From: Candidatus Poribacteria bacterium
Lineage (GTDB): Bacteria > Poribacteria > WGA-4E > DTYX01
Assembly (NCBI GenBank): GCA_012961655.1
Contig: DTYX01000107.1
Coordinates: forward strand, 1 to 8,491
Direction of reading: 5' to 3'
DNA: 8,491 bases
Part shown: one piece after another, positions 1-6,499 of the stretch
How positions within the stretch are numbered: position 1 is the stretch's first letter
Layout of the letters: the number at the start of each line of letters is the position of its first letter
Notes under the pieces: generated by a model
Databases searched by the model: none
What the model was told of the DNA's origin: nothing
Seen by the model: the letters and a program-made list of their open reading frames with translations, nothing else
Program-made: the position numbers and the translations under genes

Positions 1-36
1 ATCCTGTGGGGAATTTGTACAAATGGGAAATATTTA

Positions 37-65
37 TTGAAATGAGAATGAAAAAATGTTAAAAT
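37..65 (+). promoter_or_regulatory. sigma70-type promoter with extended -10, upstream of the DUF4838 gene
   Basis: A -35 box TTGAAA (37-42) and a -10 box TAAAAT (60-65) are separated by exactly 17 bp, and TG at 57-58 gives an extended -10 (TGTTAAAAT). Transcription would start near position 72, leaving a leader of about 65 nt before the ATG at 137. The match is to the consensus only; no start site is known. Confidence 0.6.
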
Positions 66-124
66 TCTTTCTGGAGCTGGTAGCAGTAGTGTGCGTTAAG
101 CATACGCTAATTATTCCAAAACTG

Positions 125-130
125 AGGAGG
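125..130 (+). promoter_or_regulatory. ribosome binding site that sets the DUF4838 start
   Basis: AGGAGG lies 6 nt before the ATG at 137. An in-frame ATG at 56 has no such site and lies inside the predicted -10 region, so 137 is the better start. Confidence 0.85.
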
Positions 131-136
131 AACGAT

Positions 137-1882
137 ATGTCAGTTTCACAATTACTATTTCATGGAAATCACAATAAACCACAGGCATATTTAGATTGTT
201 TACAGATGAAGAACTGGGATATTATCGTTGATTCGGAGGCGATTCCCTCTGAAAAGTATGCGGCACAAGAGTTCCAATGTTGGTTTCAAGAGGCGACGGG
301 AACACTTCTCCCGGTGCATCATAGCGCCAACGAAACAAATCACCACGTTATTATCGGTCAGGGCGCCCCATTAGCTACGAGCGGTATCGTCATCGACATT
401 GATGAGTTGGGTGACGAGGGATTTCGTGTAATTGTGCGGGAAGATTCTGTGGCTATCGTCGGTGGAAGACCGAGAGGTAGTCTCTATGGAGTGTATCAGT
501 TTCTCGAAGATGGTTTGGGAATACGCTTTCTGACGTCGGAACACACGCATGTTCCTGCGACTGACGAAGCGAAGATTCCCTGTGGAGAATACATCTACAA
601 ACCGCCATTTTCTTTCCGTTGGAGCTTCTACAAAGAAAATTCCAACGTCCCTGAATTTGCCGCGCGTCTGCGCGTCAACACTGTCACTCCTGATGAGAAA
701 TTGGGCGGCAATACCCCGCAAAATCTCATCAACCACTCATTTCACTGGCTGGCGCCTTTCGATAAATATGGCAAAGAACATCCCGAGTATTATGCTTTAG
801 TGGATGGAAAACGCCATACAGACAAGTCTGGCGCTGGTCCACAACTATGTGTCACCAATCCTGAGGTGATTCAAGTTGCCGCTGAATCAGCCATACGTTA
901 TATCGACGAACATCCGAGTCTCAAAAACATCAGTGTCAGTCAGGCAGATACCGATAAATACTGCCGTTGTGATGCCTGCGAAGAGATTAACCAACGTGAA
1001 GGCAGCCCAATGGGTTCCCAACTCGCTTTTGTCAACGCCGTCGCAGAACTGGTTGAAAAAGCTCACCCGGACGTTAAAGTGGGGACATTGGCTTATTGGT
1101 ATACACGTAAGACCCCTAAGACTATCCGGCCGCGGCATAATGTACAGATTCAGCTTTGCAGTATCGAATGTTGCACCTTGCATCCGATTGATGACCCCGA
1201 CTGCCCCAAAAATCGGGACTTTTGCAATGATATGAATGATTGGGGGCAGATTTCTGACGATATTTGGGTCTGGAACTATAACACCAATTTCCGCGCCTAT
1301 GACCTGCCATTTCCCAATTTGCGTAGTATCGGCCCTAATGTGCGCTATTTTCTCCGCAACAACGTCAAGGGATTGTTCATGCAAGCTAATGGAAATGGCA
1401 CCTCCGGCGAACTTAGTGAACTGCGGAATTACATTATCTCTCGGATGATTTGGAATCCCAACCTTGATGACAAGGTGATACGTGAGGAGTTTATTCGGTT
1501 ACACTACAAAAGTGCGGCACAACCGATTATGGACTACATCGAAATGTTGCATGACAATGCTGAAGAATCTGGCGTGCATCCGGGATGTTTCCCTTCACCC
1601 GAGGACGTTGGACTGAGACCGGAAATCTCTCGCAAAGCATTCGACTATTTTGAGCAAGCCTTGAATCTGGCAGATGACGAAACAGTCCGAGCGCGGGTAG
1701 AAAAAGCTTCCATCTGTGCCCACCGAGCTATGATAGACGCAGGCGGGTTAATGGAAGATGCCGAACGTAAAGCTCTCATTGACAATTACATTACACTGTG
1801 CCAACGCCACAACATGACGCACGCGGCTGAGCACAAACAAGCCGCAGTGTTCTTCGAGGAACTGAGGAAATCCTTAGCATGA
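137..1882 (+). CDS. DUF4838 domain protein (glycoside-hydrolase-like)
   Basis: This 581-residue protein has the two-part layout of DUF4838 proteins. Residues about 25-145 form an alpha-glucuronidase-N-like (GH67N-type) domain, with the segments VIIGQGAP (71-78), GFRVIVREDSVAIVGGRPRG (95-114) and GVYQFLEDGLGIRFL (118-132). A TIM-barrel-like DUF4838 core follows at about 155-455, containing SVSQADTDKYCRCDACEEIN (267-286). A helical C-terminus completes it. Three cysteines in CRCDAC (276-281) could bind a metal; that is inference. The family is thought to act on polysaccharides, but its substrate is not established and no catalytic residues are assigned here. I see no signal peptide from the chosen start, so the protein is predicted cytoplasmic, unlike many secreted relatives. 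The alternative start at 56 would add 27 residues including a short hydrophobic stretch, but it conflicts with the promoter and ribosome binding site. It is a single-gene transcription unit converging with the minus-strand block. Confidence 0.85.
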   Translation: MSVSQLLFHGNHNKPQAYLDCLQMKNWDIIVDSEAIPSEKYAAQEFQCWFQEATGTLLPVHHSANETNHHVIIGQGAPLATSGIVIDIDELGDEGFRVIVREDSVAIVGGRPRGSLYGVYQFLEDGLGIRFLTSEHTHVPATDEAKIPCGEYIYKPPFSFRWSFYKENSNVPEFAARLRVNTVTPDEKLGGNTPQNLINHSFHWLAPFDKYGKEHPEYYALVDGKRHTDKSGAGPQLCVTNPEVIQVAAESAIRYIDEHPSLKNISVSQADTDKYCRCDACEEINQREGSPMGSQLAFVNAVAELVEKAHPDVKVGTLAYWYTRKTPKTIRPRHNVQIQLCSIECCTLHPIDDPDCPKNRDFCNDMNDWGQISDDIWVWNYNTNFRAYDLPFPNLRSIGPNVRYFLRNNVKGLFMQANGNGTSGELSELRNYIISRMIWNPNLDDKVIREEFIRLHYKSAAQPIMDYIEMLHDNAEESGVHPGCFPSPEDVGLRPEISRKAFDYFEQALNLADDETVRARVEKASICAHRAMIDAGGLMEDAERKALIDNYITLCQRHNMTHAAEHKQAAVFFEELRKSLA

Positions 1883-1916
1883 AATCGGAAAGACATTGAT
1901 TAACTCTACTATGCGG

Positions 1917-1986
1917 TATGAGAGAGTTGGGAAAATCTAAATCCCGAACTTGTCCCTTAAATGCGTATGGGTGGGTTACTCTCATA
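1917..1986. terminator. inverted repeat in the convergent gap, possible bidirectional terminator
   Basis: TATGAGAG at 1917-1924 is the reverse complement of CTCTCATA at 1979-1986. A smaller stem lies inside (TTGGGA 1927-1932 with TCCCGAA 1942-1948). The right arm overlaps the stop codon of the minus-strand protease gene. There is no long T run on either strand, so classical intrinsic termination is unsure; the position between two converging genes is the main argument. Confidence 0.3.
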
Positions 1987-3097
1987 TCCCAAGCTCAGTG
2001 CGAGTATGGATGAAAGCCAAGACATTGTCTCTGGCGACCATGCCAACGAGTTTGCCGTAGTCTATCACCGGCAATTGGTTCACATCCTCATGTGTCATCC
2101 GCTCTAAGACATCGAACAGACCGTCATCAGGGTGTACCGTTTGAAGTTTTTCCAACGGTGTCATTATGGCGCTCACTGTTGTTGAATGCCAACGTTCCTT
2201 AGGTATCTCTTTGACATTATGTAATGTTACTATTCCCAATACGCTTTCCTCATCGGTCACAGGGAAGCAACGGCGGCCGGTGTGGAGAATGTAATCATGT
2301 ACTAATTCCTCTAATGTTAGGTGAGGCAAGACGTAAGTACAGTCGGTGACCATCACTTCTCTGGCTGTGTGTCCTGCAAGCGTATCTCGCAAAGCCACCT
2401 GACGATAACTATTGGCGGCAGCGTTTTCAAGAAACCAACCGATGAAAGCAATCCACAATCCGCCAAGCCAATCCTTTTGGAAGAAGATTCTCCATATTCC
2501 GATGAAAATGAAGATATAAGCGACCGCTCGCCCTACGATAGATGCAACCTGGGTGGATTTCCTCAGATTACCTGTAATTCCCCAGATGATGGAGCGTAAC
2601 ACACGACCGCCGTCAAGGGGAAAACCCGGAATCAGATTAAACACAGCTAACATGCCATTAATTATCCCCAACCAAGATGCTAACGCCGCAATCGGTTCGC
2701 TCAAATTAGAGGTCACAAACCAGATGACCCCGAACAGTATGGCAATGGCAACGCTAGTAGCTGGTCCAGCTAACGCCATAAAAAATTCATCGCGGGCGCG
2801 TTTGGGCTCCTGGGCAATATGTGCTACACCGCCAAAGATAAAAAGGGTGATGCTATGAACTGGTACGCCTTCGGTGCGAGCAACAAAGCTATGAGAAAGT
2901 TCGTGAGCCAGAACTGAGGCGAAAAATAGCAAGCTGGTGAAGATGCCAATGACAAGTGAAGTTGTAATATTCATTTCCCTGGAGATAAAGTATTGAACCA
3001 ATGACCCTGTAATTAAAGCGAATATAATGAACCAGGAATAATCCAAACGTATCTCTACATCCAAAATTTTTCCAAGACGTAATGAATTTTTAAACAT
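1982..3097 (-). CDS. site-2-type intramembrane zinc metalloprotease (peptidase M50) with two CBS domains
   Basis: The 371-residue product has the zinc motif HELSH (H65, E66, H69) inside a membrane segment. The second family motif, FPLDGGR (159-165), supplies the third zinc ligand D162. About six hydrophobic segments are visible (roughly 20-37, 45-63, 108-130, 140-158, 190-205, 211-226). A cytosolic tail carries two CBS domains (about 245-300 and 306-366; ALRDTLAGHTAREVM begins the first). This is the Rip3/SpoIVFB-like architecture of M50 proteases with C-terminal CBS domains. The family cleaves membrane-embedded substrates such as anti-sigma factors, and CBS domains commonly sense adenine nucleotides; neither the substrate nor the ligand can be read here. 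The start is supported by AGGAGG at 3105-3110, 7 nt upstream. The gene lies 80 bp downstream of the SpoVG-like gene on the same strand, and I see no convincing separate promoter, so co-transcription is possible. Confidence 0.9.
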   Translation of the reverse strand: MFKNSLRLGKILDVEIRLDYSWFIIFALITGSLVQYFISREMNITTSLVIGIFTSLLFFASVLAHELSHSFVARTEGVPVHSITLFIFGGVAHIAQEPKRARDEFFMALAGPATSVAIAILFGVIWFVTSNLSEPIAALASWLGIINGMLAVFNLIPGFPLDGGRVLRSIIWGITGNLRKSTQVASIVGRAVAYIFIFIGIWRIFFQKDWLGGLWIAFIGWFLENAAANSYRQVALRDTLAGHTAREVMVTDCTYVLPHLTLEELVHDYILHTGRRCFPVTDEESVLGIVTLHNVKEIPKERWHSTTVSAIMTPLEKLQTVHPDDGLFDVLERMTHEDVNQLPVIDYGKLVGMVARDNVLAFIHTRTELGI

Positions 3098-3177
3098 TTA
3101 TTTTCCTCCTAATACCACCACGAGACTTTACAAAATAGGCGTAGCACTTAATCGCACGCGAATAACTGTTCGAAAAG

Positions 3178-3783
3178 TCATCTATATCCACATCTTTTTG
3201 AAATGGCATATAACTGTCGGTTAGTCATATACTTGATAGTTTTACCGCGATATGTCTTGCCATACTGCTGCTCTAAAAACTCTATGCGTTTCTGTCGGTC
3301 GGGCAGCGGTATCCGGCGCTTAGGTTGAAGCTTTATGAGTTCAGAAACGGGAAGTTGCTCAATAGGGATTTGCTCCCGCTTACCCTCTTTAACCTGAGAA
3401 TGACTAACTGAAGTTACCGTTGCAATGGGTTGATTTACCTTTGATGATGTATTTGAAGTCGCCGAAGGCTTCGCGGCTGCATCAGAATTAGCCCGCTCTG
3501 TCGCTTGTTGAGATGACAGTTGTGAACTTCTTTCAGTATTGTAGGCGAGCAAAACGGCATATTTGACTTTCTCCCAGATATCTTCTGGAATCTGAATGAT
3601 TGGGACCCACCCATCGCCCTCTTTCCGTTGAGGTAACGCTACCCAGGGACCGCGCTTTCCACTGAGCACCTTTAGTTCAACGATAACGTGCTCTTTGTTG
3701 TATAAGGTCAATGGAACCTTAGCGTAAGCTAACAGCGGTTCAGCATTATCCACCAATTGAATCTGAATATTCGACCCTGCCAT
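3178..3783 (-). CDS. SpoVG-like domain protein with long linker and basic C-terminal tail
   Basis: This 201-residue protein is named from one domain. Residues about 5-82 follow the SpoVG pattern: a strand (KVPLTLYNKEHVIVELKVL, 22-40), the core GPWVALPQRK (45-54) where SpoVG has a GLFVAMPSKR-like segment, then a helix (WEKVKYAVLLAYN, 70-82). SpoVG proteins are small DNA/RNA-binding regulators of about 85-100 residues, so this one is twice the usual length. The extra part is a Ser/Thr/Ala/Gln-rich, probably disordered linker (84-135) and a basic segment (150-201) ending KRCGYR. The start is the ATG at 3783, preceded at 5 nt by AAGGTGA (3789-3795). TTG (3813) and GTG (3807, 3792) starts are possible and would add 3 to 10 residues. 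It begins 20 nt after the stop of the proteasome alpha-like gene and is surely in the same operon. The function of the tail is unknown; its penultimate tyrosine is discussed in the findings. Confidence 0.6.
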   Translation of the reverse strand: MAGSNIQIQLVDNAEPLLAYAKVPLTLYNKEHVIVELKVLSGKRGPWVALPQRKEGDGWVPIIQIPEDIWEKVKYAVLLAYNTERSSQLSSQQATERANSDAAAKPSATSNTSSKVNQPIATVTSVSHSQVKEGKREQIPIEQLPVSELIKLQPKRRIPLPDRQKRIEFLEQQYGKTYRGKTIKYMTNRQLYAISKRCGYR

Positions 3784-3803
3784 AGTGTTCACCTTATCTC
3801 TTT

Positions 3804-4592
3804 TCACAGCCAACCCGTCAAAATTGTATCAATTTCCGTTTTTTCAAGCAAGCGAAATTTGCTGCTGCTTGCCTTGGAACCCTGCAGAACAGCGGCTTCA
3901 ATCGCGCCATCGTGTAATTCTTCTCTGATAAGATTATGAATTTCCAGTTCATCCGTTTTAGCAATTTCAGAATTCTCATCACCTGAAACGGATGAATCCC
4001 CGGCGTCGCTGATTTTTCGTCCAATCGCCCAAGCCTCTAAGGCGAATTTCAGAGCTTCCTCCAAAGCGGGCGGATTATCGGTTTGAATTTCCGATAATCT
4101 TTTTAGCATCTCATTCTCAGCTTTCTCGGCGCCTGCCAATACCTCATAATCTTGTTCAATTTTCAGTGAACCGTCGTAATTTACTACATAAAATTGATTG
4201 GGATTATTTCCAGAGCCCAACTCGACCATGAGCATTTTTATAATATATGGCGAGCGAAAGATTTCATCGTAGGACTGTTTTATCATCGGTCCGATAACGA
4301 AATTAACCAATCTATGTAAGGTTACATCTTCGGCAGAACTATTAAAGCCCTCTAAATGCGCAGCGTCGATAGCAAGTATTCTTAGTTTCTCAATGTCCGC
4401 TGGATGACCGATGGCGGAAAGGGCGATACGGTCATAGATTTCAAAGACTTTTCTCTGTCCTCTGCCGATAGTCAACAACAAAATACCATCGTCGTAGGTC
4501 AAGCCGACGACTGGGCTTCCTGTTATGAGTCGATCTTCTATATATTCTCTACGATTGTCGATAGCATCAAGCCATTGATGAGGTTCGTACAT
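3804..4592 (-). CDS. prcA-like: 20S proteasome alpha-type subunit
   Basis: The 262-residue product resembles actinobacterial and archaeal proteasome alpha subunits along its length. Residues 3-22 (EPHQWLDAIDNRREYIEDRL) match the N-terminal alpha helix H0 region. SPVVGLTYDDGILLLT (26-41) is the first strand pair of the Ntn fold. RKVFEIYDRIALSAIG (47-62) aligns without gaps to the archaeal alpha segment containing the activator-pocket lysine (K66 in Thermoplasma), here K48. VELGSGNNPNQFYVVNYDGS (123-142), the helix around 176-190 and IEAAVLQGSK (231-240) follow in family order. A 25-residue leader precedes the first strand and no processed catalytic threonine is visible, so it should be a structural alpha and not a catalytic beta subunit. 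Residues 193-216 form an acidic Ser/Asp/Glu-rich insert. The start ATG has AGGA (4601-4604) 8 nt upstream. No beta subunit, tag or ATPase gene lies in this window. The alternative is a divergent proteasome-fold homologue of unknown role. Confidence 0.75.
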   Translation of the reverse strand: MYEPHQWLDAIDNRREYIEDRLITGSPVVGLTYDDGILLLTIGRGQRKVFEIYDRIALSAIGHPADIEKLRILAIDAAHLEGFNSSAEDVTLHRLVNFVIGPMIKQSYDEIFRSPYIIKMLMVELGSGNNPNQFYVVNYDGSLKIEQDYEVLAGAEKAENEMLKRLSEIQTDNPPALEEALKFALEAWAIGRKISDAGDSSVSGDENSEIAKTDELEIHNLIREELHDGAIEAAVLQGSKASSSKFRLLEKTEIDTILTGWL

Positions 4593-4603
4593 AAGAGTAA
4601 TCC

Positions 4604-4760
4604 TACCTTTCTATTTTTTCAATCATCCCTGCCGGAATCGTTGCCGCGTGTATCTGGGGTTTCCCGTCCACGCCTCATGTCCCGTGGCTGGAGTAGTATA
4701 AGGTTTGCCAACCTGCAACGTTGTGCGCTTGCCATCGGCGATGTCCAGAAGATACAACGT
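4604..4760 (-). pseudogene. frameshifted remnant of a protein gene, possibly oligogalacturonate-lyase/beta-propeller-like
   Basis: In the gap upstream of the proteasome gene the minus strand reads as protein in two frames. From 4760 one frame gives TLYLLDIADGKRTTLQVGKP, soon followed by GHEAW (4679-4665), then loses sense and stops at 4623. A second frame picks up at about 4673 with VDGKPQIHAATIPAGMIEKI and ends with TAG at 4604, inside the ribosome binding region of the proteasome gene. Neither has an in-frame start: a TAG stands just before the first segment. The wording 'LLDIADGKRTTL' and the His-Glu-x-Trp motif suggest a blade of a TolB/oligogalacturonate-lyase-like propeller, but this family guess is weak. 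The simplest reading is a decayed gene tail with one frameshift. Confidence 0.4.
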
Positions 4761-4804
4761 TCTCTATTCTTTGTTCCTCCTGTATGGCACACATAAGAAA
4801 CAGG

Positions 4805-4821
4805 TACGTAATACGTAATAC
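4805..4821. repeat. short heptamer tandem repeat (TACGTAA)
   Basis: TACGTAATACGTAATAC is 2.4 copies of a 7-bp unit, placed 8 bp past the stop codon of the minus-strand carboxypeptidase gene. A short direct repeat ACTTCG follows at 4820-4825 and 4831-4836. It is a simple-sequence tract with no evident function. Confidence 0.6.
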
Positions 4822-4828
4822 TTCGAAT

Positions 4829-6460
4829 TTACTTCGTCACATACACCGACACATTCCCGCCAGTACCGCCAAATACCCGTATCTCACACAATTTTTGTTT
4901 CCCAGGAGGGGCGGAAACAAACCATTCGAGCAGTCGGCTGTCAGTAAGTCCGTTCATGTGGCCAATATGGTAATGTCCCTGATTGGACAGTAGATTAACA
5001 CAGCAGGCGGGATGGAATTCGACTTGCACTGCTCGTAGCTTGCGAAGGCTTCTTCCCTGGTTGGAAACGTTGGTTGGAAAGTGGCCGCGATTGGCGGTTC
5101 GGGCTCTGATGCGGTAGACATCTCCACCTACAGCATCAACTTGAACATCCTCAAGGATAATGCGCGGATGGCGGCTCGCGTGTTCGACAGTGAATTGATA
5201 TGTGCCTTTTGAAATCTCCTCAAGGTCGGGTAACGTTCTTCCGGCGAGATGTCGATTAAGAAGCCCGCCAATTTCGACCTTGCCGAGTTGTGGATGCTCA
5301 AACGGCGTCCACGGTTTATAAATTTCGTCGCGCTCTTCTTGTTCATCCCACCACTTCATCAGGCGGCGCATCTCCTCCTCTTCCTCCTCCGGTTTTTTCG
5401 CCGCCAGTATCTCTTCTGTCTCGATACCGGCGCTGTTTTTCAGGATTCCGAGTTCAAACTCGAACACAAACAGTCCCAGATGATGATAGCCGAAGTTGTG
5501 GAAATGTCCGCGAAGATTGATATCTCGTCGGTCTGCGGAGTGATATTTCACCACAGGGTAGATTGGGAGACCGGTATACTCTGAGCCAATTTGGGCGAGT
5601 TCATCCATCACGCGAACATCTTCTTCGCTAAGGTCGGTGTCTGAGCCGGTGGATGGTGGTCTTAGCACTGCGCCTGGACCCGTGTGATATCCGAGTATCC
5701 CGAATATGTTGGCGTGACTATGTATAAATTCCGCCATAGACCGCATCTCCGGCTCGCTGAACGGAAAATCACCAGCCCCTCCCTGTTCTGGTTCGGGACG
5801 CCAATCATAAGACCAGTTGCGGTTCCAGTCAAAACTTCGTCCCTCAACCCTGATGTTGTCAGTGCCATCCCAGTCGTGAATGAGTCCCTCGGGCAGTGTT
5901 CGGTAGAATGGTCCGGCGCTGTCCCTCTTCCGGCGTATCAACAGCCGCGGGTCCTTGGGGTCAGTCACTAATGAGCCGTCGGGATGTTCTTGACGCATGG
6001 TAAGTATTAACCCATCGCCATTGACATCTTCCTGATACAGTGTGTTCGCTTCGCGCTCAGACCGGTCTGTGCGGCTACGGATGCTTCCCGATGTTGTCAC
6101 CGCGAACTCCGCGCCGTCGGGGTTGATACGCGGCACGATGTAAAAAACCACTCGCTTTAAAAGGTCAGACTTATCGTGGTCAACTACGAGTTGCCGGGCA
6201 GTATAAAGAGCCGCATGCGTGCCCGAAAGCTCTAAGGCATGAATGTTGCCATGTATCAGGTAGGCGGGCTTATCTTCAGGCTTACCTGTTGCCGCGTCAG
6301 TTATGGTAAGCAGATGAATCGCGCGTCCCTCCCGCGATGCCCCAATGGACGTGAGCGTTACCAAATCTGGACGCGCCGCTGCTAACGTTGATACAAAATC
6401 TGTCAACTCATCAAATTTCAAAAAGCGCTTGAATGGTAGGACTGGAATCTCTTTTGCCAT
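4829..6460 (-). CDS. zinc carboxypeptidase, peptidase M14 family
   Basis: The 543-residue protein (numbering here from an upstream ATG one codon earlier) has the M14 signature in order. HALE (H75, E78) within IHGNIHALELSG supplies two zinc ligands. FDWNRNW (211-217) carries the Asn-Arg that binds the substrate carboxylate. GYHT (259-262) supplies the third ligand, H260. FVFEFELG (332-339) carries the catalytic glutamate. INPDGAEF (113-120) is also typical. The family removes C-terminal residues from peptides or splits cell-wall-type peptides; the substrate is not evident. The catalytic domain ends near residue 345. Next comes a charged linker with six consecutive glutamates (359-364), then a beta-rich C-terminal domain of unknown role (about 395-544). 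No signal peptide is visible, so it is predicted cytoplasmic, unusual for digestive-type M14 enzymes. Two adjacent ATGs exist; AGGAGG at 6467-6472 is 6 nt from the second and 3 nt from the first, favouring 6460. It follows the methyltransferase gene by 39 bp. Confidence 0.88.
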   Translation of the reverse strand: MAKEIPVLPFKRFLKFDELTDFVSTLAAARPDLVTLTSIGASREGRAIHLLTITDAATGKPEDKPAYLIHGNIHALELSGTHAALYTARQLVVDHDKSDLLKRVVFYIVPRINPDGAEFAVTTSGSIRSRTDRSEREANTLYQEDVNGDGLILTMRQEHPDGSLVTDPKDPRLLIRRKRDSAGPFYRTLPEGLIHDWDGTDNIRVEGRSFDWNRNWSYDWRPEPEQGGAGDFPFSEPEMRSMAEFIHSHANIFGILGYHTGPGAVLRPPSTGSDTDLSEEDVRVMDELAQIGSEYTGLPIYPVVKYHSADRRDINLRGHFHNFGYHHLGLFVFEFELGILKNSAGIETEEILAAKKPEEEEEEMRRLMKWWDEQEERDEIYKPWTPFEHPQLGKVEIGGLLNRHLAGRTLPDLEEISKGTYQFTVEHASRHPRIILEDVQVDAVGGDVYRIRARTANRGHFPTNVSNQGRSLRKLRAVQVEFHPACCVNLLSNQGHYHIGHMNGLTDSRLLEWFVSAPPGKQKLCEIRVFGGTGGNVSVYVTK

Positions 6461-6466
6461 CATAAC

Positions 6467-6472
6467 CCTCCT
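6467..6472 (-). promoter_or_regulatory. ribosome binding site of the M14 carboxypeptidase gene
   Basis: AGGAGG on the minus strand stands 3 nt before the ATG at 6463 and 6 nt before the ATG at 6460. The spacing favours the second ATG; the difference is one methionine. Confidence 0.75.
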
Positions 6473-6499
6473 GGCATGGTTCAGAAAAAAAGCGATAAC

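Noticed and set aside
56..136. N-terminal extension of the DUF4838 gene from the ATG at 56
   Set aside because: It overlaps the -10 box, has no ribosome binding site and does not look like family sequence; the ATG at 137 has AGGAGG at 6 nt.
887..1384. 165-codon minus-strand frame opposite the DUF4838 gene
   Set aside because: It lies wholly within a well-supported gene on the other strand, has no ribosome binding site and resembles no family.
4701..4714. Perfect small hairpin AGGTT-TGCC-AACCT in the gap
   Set aside because: Only a 5-bp stem, no T run on either strand, and it falls in relic coding sequence, so it is probably chance.
4692..4740. TATACT on the minus strand with TTGCAG upstream as a promoter for the proteasome gene
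   Set aside because: The boxes are only 12 bp apart and no hexamer at 16-18 bp matches a -35, so I do not call a promoter.
4404..4796. 130-codon plus-strand frame across the proteasome gene start and the gap
   Set aside because: It is antisense to clear proteasome alpha sequence and to relic coding sequence, without a start signal.
5249..5584. Plus-strand frames opposite the carboxypeptidase gene
   Set aside because: Shadow frames; the minus strand carries all the M14 catalytic motifs in order.
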